From Nyssa sinensis (Eukaryota; Streptophyta; Magnoliopsida; Cornales; Nyssaceae), in the NCBI GenBank assembly GCA_008638375.1, contig CM018032.1:51420501-51484500 (forward strand): a stretch of 64,000 bases of DNA. The letters are read 5' to 3'. The translations under genes and the position numbers were made by a program. Under the pieces are notes generated by a model, which was not told the DNA's origin, did no database searches, and saw only the letters and a list, made by a program, of their open reading frames with translations. Position 1 is the first letter of the stretch. Each line of letters begins with the position of its first letter. This document shows, one piece after another, positions 1 through 12,147 of the stretch.

Positions 1-2750
1 CACGTCTCGTACTGCTGGGACATCATCTGAAATATTGCCCCACTAAAGGGGTCAGCTCAACATGCTGGTACAATATAATGCTAATGCAAGAGACAAAACC
101 AAGGTCGTGGCATGTGCAAGTGTACAGTTATTTCTATATGGCATTTGATATCATGATGACAGGATATGAACAATGTACAGTATATAAGTAGTATGTGTGA
201 CACACCCATGCAACTCTATGCCCACCCATGTCTCATGATACGGTCCTTCCCCGTCGGCATGAGTACCTTGTATGTCTCGCTTCACGGTCCGGAACCCGTC
301 AGGCCGGCGAGTACCTATTGGCCAATTTTGGGTTTTTCACCACAGGATCTACACCCTCATAATGCAAAGCACCAAGTGCTTACCCACGCCATGTTCAAAG
401 AATTTCACCATGCCAATATGCTCTGATCTCATCATGTCATGACACCTCTCATTCATACATAAAGCATGCCTCCAAGTACACAGTTCGTAATATCAACAGT
501 TCATCCAAGCATATTATTCACACCGTACACTAACACATACAGTATATCCATAATCATCATACAACTCAGCAAGATAGCACGTAGCACATAAACATGTGAA
601 TACTCAAACAACATGTGAACAATCAATACAGCGAAGCAAGTACTCCTAATCTCAATTCTATTTCTCACTTAGCACAATATATCGTACCTGGTAATCGATC
701 TCAAACCGGAAGAGTGTACTCGTAGTAAGGTGGAACCACCGTAAGAATACCGAAGGTCAGGTCACCTTCTCCTTGCCTTTCCGTGTCCCTAAAATTCATA
801 ACACGAAACTCAGTTTAATTGTCCCTTGAATTATGCTATTCATCAAATTTTATGTCTTTAATTTATAAGTTTCTATTTTACTAAATTAGACCCCACCATT
901 GAGTCCGGAACGTCGAAGAAAATAAGTTTAGGCTTTTATAGAATCCAATTCGGACACCTGGGTTAAAAAGGGCAAAACAGTCATTTTGCACTTTACACGG
1001 GTCCTCACATTTCTTGATCTCTTTTCACAAATCGGACTCCACTATTGAGTCCGGAATGTTCGAGATAATAAAGTTTCACTATTTGTTTACTAAATTTGGA
1101 GTTCATTTAACTGTACTTTAATTCAGGGGTATTTTGGTAATTTTACATGTCACTACGGGTCTTTTATTTTTCGGGACCCCGTCTCGTAAAACGGACCTCG
1201 CCATTGGCCTCAGAATGGCCGAGATAGTCAAAATACACTAATGACTTGTCCCATTTGGACTCCGGGATATTTTCGAATATTTAAATAATTAAATTAATTA
1301 AATTAATTAATTAATTAATTAGTTTAATTAATAATTTATTAATATTTTATTTCAGGAGGGTCAAATCAGAATTATTAATAGTTGAGAGGGTCAATTTATA
1401 ATTTCTATAAGTTTTGGGTTAATTTCTAATTATCAAAAGTTCAGGGGCAAAATTGTAAAATTGATTTCTCCTATTCCTAATTCGGACAGCCAAACAAGGA
1501 TTAGCCCAAAACAGGGATAAGATATCCCTGTTCTTATTTATTTCAGATTCTTAATTTCATACATCCACAACCAAACACCCCCTTTGAATCTTTTAATTTA
1601 AAACATATGGCGACACGTGGCAGGGGCAGCCCACACCCGCCCGAACCGGACCCGAACCGACCCGACCCGACCCGGAGCAGACCCCCCTTCTTCCCCGATT
1701 TTCCGGTGACACCCAGTAGGTTTCCGGCGTCTTCTCCGGCGCCGGCGACCAATTTCCGGCAGCTTTTTCATGTTTTCAAAATGCCATCTTTTAGAGTTTT
1801 TCAAGTAGGTTTCACTCCCATCTCCCATTTCCAGTTTAGACCAACGGATCTTCACGAAATAGGGCTCGAAGGCCCACGGCCGAATCTCCGGCCAGCTGAA
1901 TTTCTTCAATTTTTCACTCAGTTGTTCACGGTTTTCCATCGTTTCTTTCTTATTTCATTTTCTGCACTTATTAGGGTTATTTCTATCTCATTAGATTCAA
2001 GCTTTATACATAAAATGTTAATCTAACCCCCCCATGACCGTGACCTGTAAACCCCTTTTTCTCCCTCATTTTTCAACCATTTCACTTCATTCTTTTTGCA
2101 AAACAATCCTCATAACATGCACTTTAAAACCCTATATATCAAATAAATTATCATGCCTCAAAAAAAATAAAACAGAAAGGTTGCACTCACGGATTTTCTG
2201 AGCTTTCTCTCTCTAGCCGTGCCTTTCTTCACCCTCTTGCTCCGAGCTCGAACCAAGCTTCAAACTCCTTCTCAGAGCTCTATTTCTCTCCCTCTTTTCA
2301 GTTTCTTTCCTTCTCTTTTCTCCCCACCCGAGACTTCACTTATGCACACACTCTAGCCAAATCCCTCACGTCTCCCCCTCATAGCCACTATTCTTGACTT
2401 TCTTCACCCTCCTCCAGCTTCAGGTGTTCTTCCCCAGGTGCAGCTTTGCATTAAATGCAAAGCTGCCCTATATGTATGCCTATACACACTTCACTCATTA
2501 CACACACTAGAAACACACACTCCCAACTCCTTCCCCACTCTAGTCCGGTTGTAACCACACACACACACACATCCAGTTACACACACACAGCTTTCTGCCA
2601 TACATTCTCCCACATCTCATTTTACACATTCATGCACACACATTATTTCACACACACCTTCACATATATACTATGTATAATTATAACACTAATGCACCAA
2701 AATTAATAACCATGATAATAATAATAATAATAATGATAAAAATTTAATTA
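1..2750 (-). repeat. LTR-like sequence, reverse orientation, cut by window edge
   Basis: Read on the minus strand, this stretch is collinear with the solo LTR at 4304-7546, though much diverged. Shared landmarks are a 'gttgagct' segment near 41-60 (against 7160), 'attgagtccggaa' blocks near 905 and 1040 (against 5945), a GC-rich 'ccggtgac' region at 1620-1760 (against 5340-5480), and a GT/CA-rich tract at 2460-2680 (against 4508-4575). No gag or pol reading frame is visible. The ORFs inside are products of simple sequence and GC-rich LTR sequence. The right boundary is not sharp: I cannot find the expected terminal ACA, so about 2750 is an estimate. The left end lies outside the window. Confidence 0.55.
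1283..1333. repeat. TTAA-rich simple repeat
   Basis: A run of taatt/aatta units inside the reverse LTR-like sequence. It is simple-sequence DNA with no coding signal. Confidence 0.8.
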
Positions 2751-3326
2751 GTCAAGAATAATAATAAAAAAAAAATTTTCATGTCATAACAGAGCAACAT
2801 TGGCAATGTTTCTTCGTTGAAATCAAAATCTGTATGTTCTTTTGTTGTCCAACTTTCACTTTTGCTCCATTATACGTGTACTGCAGCAGGTAGACTTCAT
2901 GGTCATGGGCAACAATTTGGTAGAATTCTAATTTTCTAGGAGAAGAAACAATTTGGCGAGAAAGATTTCTTTCTTTTCTTTTGGCTATTTAGAAGGGAAA
3001 TGTTTAGTTGTTGCAGTTCAGTGGGGATTAAATAATCAAAAAATCACTGAAGAAAGTAAAATTTTTCAGTTAGGTAATCTTTTTTTTTGCAATTTCATGA
3101 TAAATTGCTTCAAACTAGCTAGGTGATGATGTATTTTTGCAATTTCATGATAAATTGCTTCAAAATTGACAGTAGTGGAAGTGTGATTTGTTAGACAAAC
3201 TGGGTGATGACATGAGAACCTCTTTTTCTAATCTTGCCTAATTTTCTTTGTCGTGGACATTAGTTTTTTTTTTTTTTGTCTTTTCAAGACTCCCTTAAAA
3301 AAAATATCTGCATTTTTTATTTACAG
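2751..3326. other. CACTA interior without a recognised gene; 31-bp direct repeat
   Basis: This AT-rich stretch lies between the reverse LTR and the first readable transposase exon. A 31-bp direct repeat occurs at about 3084-3114 and 3134-3164 (core 'gcaatttcatgataaattgc'), a period of 50 bp. The missing upstream exons of the transposase_24-type gene could lie here in decayed form, but I cannot read any. Confidence 0.5.
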
Positions 3327-4058
3327 GAAATAAGTAAGAAAAATGTTGAAAACCGGGCACAACTTCAAGTAAATCATCGTGGTGGGTCAAAACCATTTGT
3401 GCAATACCTCTATGAGATGGTATAATATCATTTTTCTTACTTTTTGTTTTGCCTTATCCTTGAGTAGACCACTGGTTAAGTTTAAATGAGGACTGATATC
3501 GTTATATACATTATATAGCGTGATACTTTGACACAGCAGACTGTTGGCCAAATTGAACTATGGAGGATGACGCACTTTAAAGAGGGCAAGGGCTGGGTCA
3601 CACCTCAGTCCCAACATTTCTATGTGCATATTTTTAATTGTAATTTTATTAATTTTATATTCATTAATTGTAATAACTTGTTTCATTTATAATTATTGTA
3701 GGATGAAATGATTAACCGTCAATCGCAGCCACCCATAGAGGGTAGTGAGGCATTGAGTGATGAGAAAATATGTAAGCAAGTGTTGGGAACGAGGTCGGGA
3801 TATGTGAAAGGTCTTTGCCATGGGAAGTTAGCTCCTCCTTCATCTTCATCCAGTCAGGGTGTTCAAATTAATGAGTTTCGTCGATTGTATGAAGTCGAAA
3901 AACGACGCAACGAGACTTTGGAAGAGAAAATGGAACAAGTGCAAGCAGAAGTTACAATGAGGATGCAAAGCATGGAGGAGCGTCATAGACAAATGGAGGC
4001 TACAATGGAAGAGAGACAGAAACGTATGGATGAATTTCTTGCAATGTTTGCACAGTAA
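3327..4058 (+). CDS. CACTA-associated transposase_24-type protein, 3' exons (partial)
   Basis: Three exons join in frame: 3327-3419, 3540-3623 and 3702-4058, with AG acceptors and GT donors at the inner borders, giving about 177 residues. The first exon carries the pattern NRAQLQVNHRGGSKPF, the second continues with WRMTHFKEGKGWVTPQ, and the third with EKICKQVLGTRSGYVKGL. This order matches the plant 'transposase_24' (PF03004-type) domain that accompanies En/Spm-CACTA elements and is thought to bind subterminal repeats. The last 60 residues are charged and heptad-like (EVEKRRNETLEEKMEQ and on), typical of the C-terminal coiled coil. The N-terminal exons are not recognisable upstream, so the gene is incomplete or disrupted. 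It belongs to the same element as the CACTA end at 8308, split by the solo LTR. Confidence 0.72.
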
Positions 4059-4298
4059 GATCATGGGAACACATACAGGTAATATCAAGTGTAATTATTC
4101 ATTAAAGATTGAGTTGGTGTTGCATGTGTAAAAGAAAAAACTCATTACTAGTTGGGTTGGTGGTTTCCAAAGGAAAAAATTATTATTTTTTGTTTTATGA
4201 TATTGTATATTTTTTGGTTGAGTTGAAGTTGAATAGATAATTAATATATATGTCAGTCAGATTATGGGTTATGCATTTTATTCTTAGTCCTTAAAAGT

Positions 4299-4303
4299 TA
4301 AAG
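4299..4303. repeat. Target-site duplication TAAAG, left
   Basis: TAAAG directly precedes the TG of the solo LTR and is repeated exactly at 7547-7551 after its terminal CA. This is the 5-bp duplication expected of LTR-element integrase. Confidence 0.85.
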
Positions 4304-4421
4304 TGTAATACCTCGACCCGAGTTAGGTGGGACCGACCCGTGTTAGCTGGTACCCGACCTTGTAAAACCGGGCCATGGCATATAAACCCGAACTATAATA
4401 AATTAAAAATAAAAAAAATAA

Positions 4422-4465
<44 letters not shown>

Positions 4466-7400
4466 TAGTTAAAGATAAATATATATATATGTATATATAT
4501 GAATAGTAGTGTGTGTGTGTGGGTGTGTGTGGGTCGGTTGGTGTGTGTGTGTGAGTCTCAAATGTGTAGTGTGCGTGTATATATAATATACATATATACA
4601 AAATATCAAGAACCAATTAATGTAAAGTAGAACTTGGGAAGAGCAAAAATTAAATGAAGTTGATGAGCTGTGAGGGCTAAGGTAGGGCTATGGAGTCAGA
4701 TTGTAGAGAGAGAGAGAGAGAATGGAGAGAGAGAGAGAGAGAGGTCGGTTGCCTCTTCTTTAAAAGAAACAAGCCTGCATTGCCTGCTTGTTTTGAAAGA
4801 AAAGAAAGCTAAGGAACTGAAGGAGAAGAAGGGGAAGAAAACCAGAAAGAGAAAGACTTGGAACCCACGACCAAAAAGTGAGAAATTTGAAAAATTATCA
4901 TTTTCTCTCTCTAAGATTTTAAGCATGATATGAACTGTTTTTAAGTTGTTAAATATATATAATGTTACATATATGTTTAAGACATGAATAAGCATGGAAA
5001 TTTCATGAAAAAAAATACTCAAAAACTTGAAGAAAAGGAACCAAGAAAATAGGTGAACTCACGGTCAACCATGGTAGAATTATATCCATCAAACAAACCT
5101 TGATTTGGAGATTGTAAATCAATAGGAAATATCTCCAGGAATCGAACGCAATTTGAATCATGAAAAACGATCAAGAAACGACCATTTTATGGCCAATTAT
5201 TCAGTCACCAGTGCAACGCCGGAAAACCCATGTGGGTGTCGCAAACCGGTGAAATCGGGGCCAAAATTTAGTTTGAATTAACTGTTGAAATGTTAGAAGT
5301 GTTTTGGTGTAAAATTTTGGAAAAACGGACGTCAAAAACTCTGGAAAACGAGGGGGAAAGGTGGCGGTTCCGGTGACCAACGCCGGAATTAGGTCGGAGA
5401 TGGTGACCGAAAAATCGAAGGACTGTCGGGTCAAGCATTGGCCGGGTCTGGGTTTGGATCCGGGTTCGGGTCCTAACCATTTGAAAATGGGTCTTGTGAC
5501 TGATGATGTCAGCATGATGTCATGTTGACGCAAGCAACCAAATGAACCCCTTGGTTTCTGACCGAACCGAACTGGCCCAATTGATTTGGGACTGAACCAG
5601 ATGGTTCACTTAACAGTTTCCAAAAATCCTATTTTGACCCCCCAAACTTTCGGTTAATTACAAAATTGCCCAAAAAATTAAATAACAATTAATTTAAAAC
5701 CCTTTTTAAATTTAGGAAATTATTAAAATACTCTTAAGCCAAAATTAGTCAAACGAAGTCCAAATTGAGTAAACCAATAGTGCATTTTGACTATTTTGGG
5801 CATTCTGAACCCAATGATGGGGTCCGTTTCATGAGACAAAACTCTGAAAAAAATAAGACACGTTAGAGTGTAATTTACCAAATTACCCTTAGTGTTCCTA
5901 AAATCAAATGGAAGTCAGAGGGAGTCCAAATTGACTTTCTTCGACGTTCCGGACTCAATGGTGAGGTCCGTATTATGGAATAAGGTACAGAAAAATATGA
6001 CACGTAGATATGTAAGGTAATAGAATCAAACTTTAAAACTTAAAGAAGCTATCCAAGAAATGTAACTAAAATAGGAAAAAGAATTAATGATAATTAAATC
6101 AGAGTGATATTATGGAATGTGACCAGACTTTGAAATGTGATTTTAGGGAACTTCAAAGGAAGGATTTTTGGAGTTAAGTCTTTGGAATTCAGGTGAGTGT
6201 TTCATACCATATTGAGGTAGAAACTTTCATTATAAATATAAATATTGAACTCTTTTATGATATATCGACATATGAAATCGTTTTCCTTTATAGCATTTGT
6301 TTAACAATTATACTGTATACGTTTTGAATGACCTATTGACAACTATATTGTCTTCTTTGACTTAAGAAAATGTGTTTGTAAGATACTCAAACTTTTGTGA
6401 TTTTCTCACAAATGTTTAACTGTTTTAACTAAACATCAAATAAAGAATTTCGATTTGAGTAATTGAACTGCTATTGATGATTATTGATTTTGGATATGAT
6501 TTGGATATGATTTTGATGCTTTGAATAGAACACTTTTCTATGATTGGTCACTATCGAACAGGTTGTGATTTATCGAACCCACCTACAGGGTATATTGTGG
6601 TGAGCCGGTGTTGATACGACATATCGAACTAGCTAGCCCATCGATCTCAGTCAGCGAGGTTCTAATTTGCTGGCCATAGAAGTGGAATATATCATTTTGA
6701 ATATGAATATTGAAAATCGAACCATGAATCTGAATTATCGAACTATGATTTATTGAACTATGAATTTGGGTTATTGAAGCATGAATCTGAATTACTGAAC
6801 TATGATTTATTGAACCATAATTTTGAATTATCGAACTATGAATTTGAGATATTGAACTATTATTTATTGAACTATGAATTTGGGTTATTGAACCATGAAT
6901 CTGAATTATTGAATTATGAATTATTGAACTATGAATTTGGGAATTGAACCATGATATTGAACTGTGATTTTGATTTATTGAATTATGTTATTGATTATCG
7001 ATTTAGGATTATCGTTAAATTGAGATTTATTAGAAGCGAATTTGATACCGTTATCTTGTACTATAAATTAAGATAACATATGATATCTGATCATTGACAT
7101 TTCCATATTGAATTATATAGTAGTTTTGAAACCCCTGGTATGTTATGGAATGCTCACGAGCTGTTGAGCTCATAGGATTTTTATCCTATTTCAGGTGATG
7201 ATATCGAAAAAGAAATAGCAGGTTCAGTCAGACTAGTTGGAAGCTTGTAAAGCTATGAACCCTTTTGTAATACGATTTTGCTAGTCATGATGTGGTTGCT
7301 TTTGAAAATTTTTGGACTGTATATCGAATATGACATCAGCAGGTTTTGAAAAAATTACATCATGTACTTTTGTAATTACTATGGAATGTATAAATAGATG

Positions 7401-7546
7401 AATGATGTTGACTTGAGTGTTGATTGACGCTTCCGCAATAGAAAAAGAAATTTATTCCGCTGCGTTTGATTAATGGAAATCAAAAAAGGCCTCGGTGGCC
7501 AATCACGAACCCTCGATCCGCATGGACCAGATTTGGGGTCGTGACA
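4304..7546 (+). mobile_element. Solo LTR, 3243 bp, probably Ty3/gypsy class
   Basis: The element starts TGTAATACC, ends GGGGTCGTGACA and is bounded by perfect TAAAG duplications. It contains no gag-pol frame, no second LTR, and no primer-binding site or polypurine tract placed as in a full element. A solo LTR left by recombination between two LTRs is therefore the simplest reading. Internal landmarks are a TAA repeat (4427-4463), a GT-rich tract (4508-4553), GA repeats (4704-4742), a GC-rich block at 5340-5480 and a minisatellite at 6730-6960. The assignment to gypsy rests on size and terminal style only. It lies inside a CACTA element, between the transposase_24-type exons and the CACTA terminus, so it is the younger of the two. 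Confidence 0.75.
6730..6960. repeat. Minisatellite inside the solo LTR
   Basis: Repeated short units of the type 'ttattgaactatgaattt' and 'ttgaaccatgaatctgaa' alternate over about 230 bp. The low-complexity ORF here (ELLNYEF... repeats) is a by-product. Confidence 0.7.
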
Positions 7547-7551
7547 TAAAG
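7547..7551. repeat. Target-site duplication TAAAG, right
   Basis: Exact partner of 4299-4303, immediately after the terminal CA of the solo LTR. Confidence 0.85.
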
Positions 7552-7689
7552 AGCATGAATATATATGAAATTTTGCCATGAATTGAACTTTTTGTTTTTG
7601 TTAGGTGCGGGGATGACATGTACAAGAGTTATATATATATACATACTTGTGTTGGATCAAGTTTTGTGCAGAAATTATTTTTATAGTAA

Positions 7690-8308
7690 TAATTTTTTTT
7701 AAATATTTAACTTTATATCCGACAACAAATTTGTCTCGGAAATAAAAATATAACTAATGAGTCGGAAATAATAAATTAATAATAAGAAAAATGTACAATT
7801 TATGCCGATGGTTGTATGGTCGGAAATTAACTTTTACAGACACTTTTTGTGGTCGGAAATAATATTTTATCGATTGTGAATATGGTCGGAAATACAATTT
7901 TATTCCGAGGCTCAAGAGGGTCGGTAATAATTAAATATTTCCGACGCTTTTTGTAGTCGGAAATAATATTTATTCAGACGCTGAAATGAGTCGGTAATAG
8001 TTTACTATTTCCAACGCCTTTGGTGGTCGGAAATAATATTTTATTCTAACTCTGAATATGATCGGTATTAGTTGAATATTTCCGACGCATTTGGTGGTCG
8101 GAAATAATATTTTATCCCGACGCTGAATATGGTTGGTATTAGTTGAATATTCGCTACAATATTTGTGTCAGAAATAATATTTTCTGACCAGTTTATTACC
8201 GACCGTGTTGTTCGATGTTTGCTATTGGTCGGTAATGTGTATTTCCGACGCTAACGTTGCTATTTCCGACGCCGTGAGGTGTCGGAAAAAACCTCATTTC
8301 TTGTAATA
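7690..8308 (+). mobile_element. CACTA transposon terminal region with GTCGGAAAT subterminal repeats
   Basis: About a dozen copies of 'gtcggaaataatatttta' and its partner 'tttccgacgc' occur in both orientations across 600 bp. The block ends in 'cctcatttcttgtaata', which read on the minus strand is TATTACAAGAAATGAGG, a decayed form of the plant CACTA end CACTACAAGAAA. Such subterminal motif clusters are the binding sites of the CACTA accessory transposase. This is the right end of the element that holds the transposase_24-type exons at 3327-4058. The left end is not in the window. Copy B of the segmental duplication (from 21213) lacks this sequence, so its insertion boundary at 8308/8309 is defined by comparison. 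Confidence 0.7.
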
Positions 8309-8696
8309 GAAATTGTATAATTTTGTTTTATAAGTATCCCCATATCAAAATGTGGAGTGCTATTATCATTTTCCCTAAAAATGAACTTATTATATAGAGA
8401 AATGAGCTATTTTGCCAAAAATAAAAAATAAAAAATTTGTGGAGCTCCACTTCATTATAACAATGTTATCTTAGAATCATAATTTGTTCCGTCCTCCCAG
8501 CCAATGGAACCCTTCTACAAATAGAGATGATACTTCTTTTCATTGATTTAGGCACTGTTTGTCAAAGTGGAAATTTTTTCCAATAAAAATAATGCATAAT
8601 AAATCAGCTGTTTTGATTATCAATAATCAGAACTTCACAAAGTTACAAGAAAGTAATCAATAATCATAGCTTCAGAAAGTTACAAGAAAGTGATCA

Positions 8697-9080
8697 GGGT
8701 CGATTCTATATAATTACATACTTAAAATGATGAAGTGACAATTTTAAGTTAGGATTTTTTCTAATATTAATATAATTTTTTTATTTTATTTCTTATATAT
8801 ATTGTATTTAATTTTATAGTATAAAATTTAATTATGTTCTAACCAAAAGAAAAGTTTATATTGAACTAAAATAGAATTTTTACATAAATTTATTTTTACC
8901 TAAATAGATAGCAATAAAAAATTAGAGTACAATACGAATAAAAATTTATTAATAAAATTAAGTTTTTCTAATGGAGTCTTTAAAAAATTTTTAAATTTTT
9001 AATTTGATTATACTCCAAATACATAAAATTTGAATACTTTTATAAAATTAAATTTTTATTAATTCTAGAGATACATAAAA
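8697..9080 (+). mobile_element. Decayed hAT-type miniature element, partial (copy A)
   Basis: Begins 'cagggtcgattctatataat' and is similar along its length to the complete element at 28624-29154, including 'atagaatttttacataaat'. The far terminal repeat is not recognisable. The same remnant is present in copy B from 21562, so the insertion predates the segmental duplication. Confidence 0.45.
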
Positions 9081-9392
9081 TTTAAGTCATTCTCTTTAAA
9101 TATGTTTAGAATTAGAATGATATACATTCTAAGCATATTTTTCAAAACAAAAACTCTTATATTTAAAGAAAAGAGTCAAACTTAAGAGAATAAGCTTAGC
9201 TAGGCTAAGCCCATTTGGCCAAGAGAGACATTAAGGCAGCCCCAATAAAAAGCGAAACATTAGCCTCCAACTGAAGCTTTCTGTTGTTCTGCATCTTGGC
9301 ATTCATGAAATCAGCAGCTAGAAGATAGGGCTATATAAATCAAGATCCCAGCGGATGCACCATTAAGAATACCTTCAACAATCGGAGCAGTT

Positions 9393-9724
9393 TGTCACGG
9401 CGTGACATGCGGGATCCCACATCGGCTGTGAGTAGGGAGGTCTTGGGCCATTTAAGAGGTCTGGTACTTCCACCCATTAGTTGCAGCTCTTGGGTCGGAG
9501 CCCAGCCCGTGACAGTGGTATCAAAGCCGACCCGAGACTCCGATGGCCCGGTGGGCGGGGGCCCGCCCGCGACGGGAGCGTCGCGGATTCGGGTGGGGGA
9601 GCTGTCACGGCGTGACATGCGGGATCCCACATCGGCTGTGAGTAGGGAGGTCTTGGGCCATTTAAGAGGTCTGGTACCTCCACCCATTAGTTGCAGCTTT
9701 TGGGTCGGAGCCTAGCCCGTGACA
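9393..9724 (+). mobile_element. TRIM retrotransposon 1 (332 bp) in ZIP exon 3
   Basis: Two 122-bp direct repeats (9393-9514, 9603-9724), both TGTCACGG...CCGTGACA, differ at only three positions. After the first LTR comes 'g' plus TGGTATCAAAGC (9516-9527), one mismatch from the initiator-methionine tRNA primer site TGGTATCAGAGC. Before the second LTR is the purine-rich 'gggtgggggagc' (9591-9602). There is no coding capacity, so this is a terminal-repeat retrotransposon in miniature that depends on enzymes from elsewhere. The host sequence AGTT flanks it on both sides. The uninterrupted site is visible in ZIP copy C (44450-44466) and, with one extra base, in copy B. Confidence 0.9.
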
Positions 9725-10585
9725 AGTTGGACTGTTTTCTTTGTATACGTTTGTTATTCCAATTCCAATTACAATTCCAACAGGGGTTGTCAGACAGAAA
9801 AATAGTGCCATAACTGCTAATGCACTAGGCTTGAGTTTGGCCTACACAAACACAAACACAGACACAGACACAGGGCCTTGTTTAGTTTGAAATATTTATT
9901 CCATATATTCGCAGAGTTGGAAATCCAAACCTGAGAAATGCATCCACAAGTCCAATACCCTTGAAAAATTGATGGAAGGTGAGCGCAACAAGTAGAGGCT
10001 TTATTGTTTTCGGGCTTTCTCCCAAAGATATTCCAATAATCACTGAGTGAACAACAATACCCTGTTCCAAAACCTACCACATAAACCATGCAATAAGGAC
10101 AAACCAACAATAACAAATAAACACAAAAGAAAAATTCAAAATTACCTGATATGACACGATGACGAACAAGGTCCTCTGGTCCTGGTCCTGGTCCTGCTGA
10201 TCCATGAGTGGAGTGGGTGTGAATATGGACATCATCTCCATTCAAAGGCTGAACCTTTTTTAATTGATCATCAGTTTTGCTGTAATAACAAGTTGCAAAG
10301 GCATCAACCATAAGAGTGCCAATGGCCGACAGCATCGCCACAAACCTGGTGAAAGGAAAATTCCCCCGCGGGTTCTCACTAAGGCAGGGTGACGTCAAGT
10401 GGCCGAAAGCAGGACGCGTACAAATCCAGTTGCCAGTATAACTCCGGCAGCGAAATCTTTGATCACGAAGAACAAGTCGTCGTCCGTCTGTAAGGCTGGT
10501 ATGATCTTTCCCAACATCGGAATACAAACGCCGATTGCGCACGCAACCAGAATTTATATTTGAGTGCTTCATGATTGTTATTGTC

Positions 10586-10740
10586 GGGCAGTAAGATTCA
10601 AACTGTATTGTTTTTGGGCGTACTCCTTCCTAGTCTTCTTATTGTCTCCCTCCTCCAGTTCACATCGTGCATTCCCCCATAACTAGACTAGGAAGGAGTA
10701 CGAGGATGCCCAAAACAATACAGTTTGAATCTTACTGCCC
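10586..10740. repeat. Inverted repeat made of ZIP exon 1 start
   Basis: 10586-10635 is the reverse complement of 10686-10740, apart from a 5-bp gap and a single-base difference in a homopolymer run. The arms are about 50 bp and the spacer also about 50 bp. The arm is the 5' part of ZIP exon 1, including the signal-peptide region. A transcript crossing it could fold into a hairpin. Confidence 0.85.
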
Positions 10741-10924
10741 TTATTCATGGCGATTGATGAATTCATAGTAATAGAAGAGCGATTTCTCCCTCCTCCAGTT
10801 CACATCGTGCATTCCCCCATAACTAGACTAGAAAGGAGTACGAGGATGCCCAAAAACAATACTGTTTGAATCTTACTGTACTTTTTCATGGCGATTGATG
10901 AATTCATAGTAATAGAAGAGAGAT
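10645..10924. repeat. 140-bp tandem duplication of ZIP exon 1 start
   Basis: 10645-10784 and 10785-10924 are near-identical copies starting 'tctccctcctccagttcaca' and running through the start codon region ('catggcgattgatgaattca'). Copy B has this segment once. Confidence 0.88.
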
Positions 10925-10992
10925 TAAATAAGATGAAGACGGAAGAAAAGAACAGAGAGACTCTAAAAGCAGAGCACTGTTTAAATGTGTAC

Positions 10993-10994
10993 TG

Positions 10995-11053
<59 letters not shown>
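10993..11053. repeat. (TA)n(GA)n microsatellite
   Basis: About ten TA units followed by about twenty GA units in the ZIP copy A upstream region. Copy B has a shorter TA run at the same place (23357-23370). Confidence 0.95.
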
Positions 11054-11056
<3 letters not shown>

Positions 11057-12147
11057 CCCTAGCAAATCAAAAAGTGAAACAGAATGGAAGAGGTGCATGT
11101 GTCGGGTAGCTGCAACTAGGGTTGTTAATGAATGTGGATGTTATGATGGCTAGCTGCGATTGAGGTTGTTAATGAATGTGAATGTTATGATTGCTAGGAT
11201 TCTGAAGAAAAAGAAAAAAATGTGCAACCATGTCGACATAATACGACACTTAATTAATAATCAAATTAATTAGAATAAGTTACACTGATCACACCTTTCT
11301 GAAAATTATCCTAATATTTATTGAGATTTCTAAGTTACACTTATTTTTTTATTTTAAATATTTTTTTAATCAATTTTTTTGTTTTTTAAAACAATAAAAA
11401 TATTTTTTTATTTATTTATTTTTCAATTTTGACTATTTTCTTTTTACTTTTTTAAAAAATTTGTGTATTATTTTATTTAAAAATAAATTTAAAGTAAATA
11501 ACTTATTTTTATTTTATATAAAAATAAATTTAAGATTTTTATTAATATTTAATTAAAAAATAAAAAATAGTTAAAATTTAAAAATTTGATTGGATCGGAT
11601 ATTTCTATGTTATCAAATAAAACAGATGATGTGAGTATAATTATTAAAAATTTTAAAAAGTTTAAGTATAATTTATCTTATTAATTAATAGACAAGTCAA
11701 ACTAAAGAACATCACTATCATGCATTATTTTTTTCTTTCCCTTTTCATTTATATAATTGCTATCGGTCCCAAACTCCTACCCAAAAAAGCATAAAGCAAT
11801 TAAGCAGGTCAGTTTTCTCCACCATTGAATCAATAAATCTTGAAATATTAGTCTTAGGTGGATTTAGATGGATGGTTCTATTGCTTGTTTGTCTATTTTC
11901 ACATTTTAAATAGATCTTTGAAATAAGTGAATGTTTGTTTGAACTTTTTGAAATATTTACTTAGACATTTTCAAGATCAAAACAGACATTTTACAAAAGT
12001 ACTAAAGTACTAATAAGTAATTTTTTTCAAAACGTCCATTTCAAAATGTCATTTTCTTAAATACCTGTTTTCACCACCTATACAAACAAACACTGAATTT
12101 GTAGGAATTTCACAACATTTAATGTGTTTTGACAGAAAGCATCCTAA

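Larger units (their letters stand above)
9205..10924 (-). pseudogene. ZIP: ZIP-family metal transporter pseudogene, copy A
   Basis: A broken relative of copy B, read on the minus strand: exon 1 remnants at about 10146-10924, exon 2 at 9931-10073 and exon 3 at 9205-9841. The intact family moves Zn2+/Fe2+ into the cytosol through eight membrane segments. Recognisable pieces are FVAMLSAIGTLMVDAFATCYY (third membrane segment) with the His-rich loop HIHTHSTHG. Damage is extensive. Exon 2 is 143 bp instead of 150, having lost bases at the GASESP segment and near the HQFF segment. The exon 1 donor region has lost two bases, and exon 1 carries deletions plus an inverted and a tandem duplication (10586-10924). 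A TRIM element interrupts exon 3 at 9393-9724. No functional transporter can be made from this locus. Confidence 0.88.

Noticed and set aside
1607..2026. Proline-rich ORF of 139 residues
   Set aside because: It overlaps open frames on the other strand and lies in the GC-rich part of an LTR with a diverged partner at 5340-5480.
6753..6947. ORF with ELLNYEF repeats
   Set aside because: Translation of a minisatellite within the solo LTR.
9393..9724. Cassandra-type TRIM with a 5S rRNA-like LTR
   Set aside because: I looked for the 5S internal promoter words in both TRIM LTRs and did not find them; this is another TRIM family.
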